This document shows positions 5,959-6,868 of a DNA stretch of 6,868 bases, one piece after another (position 1 is the first letter of the stretch; every line of letters begins with the position of its first letter). The stretch is from positions 1 through 6,868 of the forward strand of contig JAGOCY010000077.1 in the NCBI GenBank assembly GCA_017998495.1, read 5' to 3'. The notes beneath the pieces were generated by a model. That model saw nothing but the letters and a program-made list of their open reading frames with translations, was not told the DNA's origin and searched no databases. The DNA is from Corallincola sp. (GTDB lineage Bacteria; Pseudomonadota; Gammaproteobacteria; Enterobacterales; Neiellaceae). The position numbers and the translations under genes are program-made.

Positions 5959-5967
5959 ACCGCCTTT
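5949..5967 (+). terminator. GC hairpin with GTAA loop spanning a stop codon
   Basis: GGCGGT (5949-5954) pairs perfectly with ACCGCC (5959-5964) around the tetraloop GTAA, a GNRA-type stable loop that contains most of the TAA stop (5956-5958). It is followed by only TTT (5965-5967). It may act as a weak terminator or as a barrier protecting the transcript upstream; the short T-run makes strong termination unlikely. Confidence 0.4.
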
Positions 5968-5992
5968 ACCACCCCTTTACAGGAGCATTGAC

Positions 5993-6571
5993 ATGGCACC
6001 TCGCAGCAAGAAGGCAGACGACAAAAGCCAGCCGCTGGCAGCGGCAACAGTGGGCACGGGTACCGAGCTGGTGCAAGCGCAAACCGAACCGTTGCAAACG
6101 GTAGACCTGGAACAAGCTGCCACCGCTCAGGGCGTTGATGTGGTGACGGACCATCAAGCCGCTTTCGACGCCGCGGCTCAGTTAGACCAGGCCGTGGTTG
6201 AGCAAGCGCATGACCAGGTCCAGCAAGCATTGGATGAAGGGAAAGATGATGACCAAGGATCTGCCATGGCCATCGGCGCATCCAGCGAGCCCGGGGCGAA
6301 CCTGAGCGACGCCGTGACCAGCGATCTGCCCGACTGGCTGCTCGGCCAGTTCGACGTCAAGGCCAAATCGCCGGCTGGCTTCTGGCGCTGCGGCATCCAC
6401 TTCCTGCATTCCGGTGCGACCCGCGTGTTTGTGGTGACTGCCAAGGCAGCTGTGCCCCATGACCACGACTGCGAGATCCCGTGCTGCTACCTGATCCAGG
6501 AAGAGGCGCGCCGCGTTCACCAGGACACCTGGCTGACCGTGGTCCCCGGCAGTGAAGTGATCAAGGACTAA
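5993..6571 (+). CDS. Mu gp35 / HI1506-like protein with long disordered N-terminus
   Basis: The C-terminal 70 residues (about 119-188) resemble the small alpha/beta domain of Mu/FluMu gp35 (H. influenzae HI1506): FDVKAKSPAGFWRCGIHF, then strand-like RVFVVTA, then EEARRVHQDTWLTVVPG, where family members end in a similar 'dP-L-V' segment. The first 110 or so residues are low complexity, rich in Ala, Gln, Asp and Glu, with a basic start (MAPRSKK), and are probably disordered or helical. HI1506 also has a disordered N-terminal part, but as I recall a shorter one. The ATG at 5993 follows AGGAG (5981-5985) by seven bases. Four cysteines (133, 160, 164, 165) and several histidines cluster in the C-terminal domain. 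The gene sits between an unknown structural gene and the gp36-like gene, matching the Mu order 35-36. The role in Mu is not established to my knowledge. Confidence 0.72.
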   Translation: MAPRSKKADDKSQPLAAATVGTGTELVQAQTEPLQTVDLEQAATAQGVDVVTDHQAAFDAAAQLDQAVVEQAHDQVQQALDEGKDDDQGSAMAIGASSEPGANLSDAVTSDLPDWLLGQFDVKAKSPAGFWRCGIHFLHSGATRVFVVTAKAAVPHDHDCEIPCCYLIQEEARRVHQDTWLTVVPGSEVIKD

Positions 6572-6574
6572 CCC

Positions 6575-6868
6575 ATGGCTATCTACGCGACGAAGCAGGA
6601 TCTGGAAGACCGCGACGGGAGCATGCTCTACAACTTCGCCCTCGACAGGTCGACCGACACCCTCAACGACACCTGGATCGATGAGGCACTGGCCACCGCC
6701 GATGACGAAATCAACGGCTACCTGTCTCGTCGCTTTGTGCTGCCGCTGCCGACCGTGCCAGATCTGCTCAAGCGTCAGGCCGTGGTCATCGCCTTCTACT
6801 GGCTGGGTGATCGGGATAACCAGGTCACTGGTCTGCTGCAAGACCGCTACGAACGGACCATGCACAAG
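6575..6868 (+). CDS. Mu gp36-like protein (DUF1320), 3' end outside window
   Basis: The first 98 residues of a Mu gp36-type protein; the frame is open to the last base. Family members run to about 140 residues, so roughly two thirds is present. The block DEINGYLSRRFVLPLP (around 43-58), followed by VPDLLKRQAVVIAFYWL, is the DUF1320 hallmark, and such proteins have the helical fold and genomic place of head-tail connector or head-completion proteins. The start is ATG at 6575, three bases after the upstream stop, with AAGGA (6563-6567) seven bases ahead inside the previous gene. Tail genes would be expected next. Confidence 0.88.
   Translation, partial: MAIYATKQDLEDRDGSMLYNFALDRSTDTLNDTWIDEALATADDEINGYLSRRFVLPLPTVPDLLKRQAVVIAFYWLGDRDNQVTGLLQDRYERTMHK

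Noticed and set aside
6266..6571. Internal ATG in the gp35-like gene that would give the C-terminal domain alone
   Set aside because: In frame, but the upstream signal is weak and the main start at 5993 has a strong ribosome-binding site; not enough to call a second product.
1..6868. CRISPR arrays, tRNA genes, insertion sequences or attachment sites
   Set aside because: No regular repeats, tRNA-like folds, transposase motifs or paired end repeats were seen; the window is internal to the head gene block.

Overview
The window is a single-direction (+ strand) block of head-morphogenesis genes from a transposable (Mu-like) phage or prophage. Gene order and protein motifs match the Mu cassette: terminase large subunit (gp28, 3' part only), portal (gp29, DUF935), minor head protein (gp30/F, SPP1 gp7 family), prohead protease (I) with a nested scaffold (Z), major head subunit (T), gp35-like protein and gp36-like protein (DUF1320, cut by the window end). 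The DNA is GC-rich and has the codon use of a gammaproteobacterial host. Aeromonas is my best guess from overall flavour, but nothing here proves the host.

Layout. Positions 2-2914 hold a tightly packed packaging/portal block: gp28 and gp29 overlap by 4 bases (GTGA), and gp29 overlaps gp30. A strong hairpin with an A-run before it and a T-run after it straddles the gp30 stop codon. A gene-free stretch of about 320 bases follows (2915-3234). It holds a second perfect hairpin, a dyad TTTAAA-N5-TTTAAA, a -10-like GATAAT without a good -35, and a long C-rich, G-poor leader. In Mu this is close to where the activator-dependent late promoter PI drives gene I, so I read the region as a transcription boundary plus late promoter. 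Mu gene G, expected between F and I, is missing.

Positions 3235-5106 encode protease I, the in-frame nested scaffold Z (own GTG and ribosome-binding site at 3700) and capsid protein T. After T the order departs from Mu: two small genes I cannot name (84 and 167 residues) sit before the gp35-like gene (5993-6571) and the partial gp36-like gene (from 6575).

Working together: gp28 pumps DNA through the gp29 portal; gp30 is a minor head component; I and Z build and mature the prohead from T; the two unknown small proteins are plausible capsid accessory or decoration proteins; gp35 and gp36 are head-completion or connector-region proteins. Nothing in the window looks like a wholly new system. The points most worth checking are the control region before I, the loss of G, the short gp30, and the two extra genes after T.
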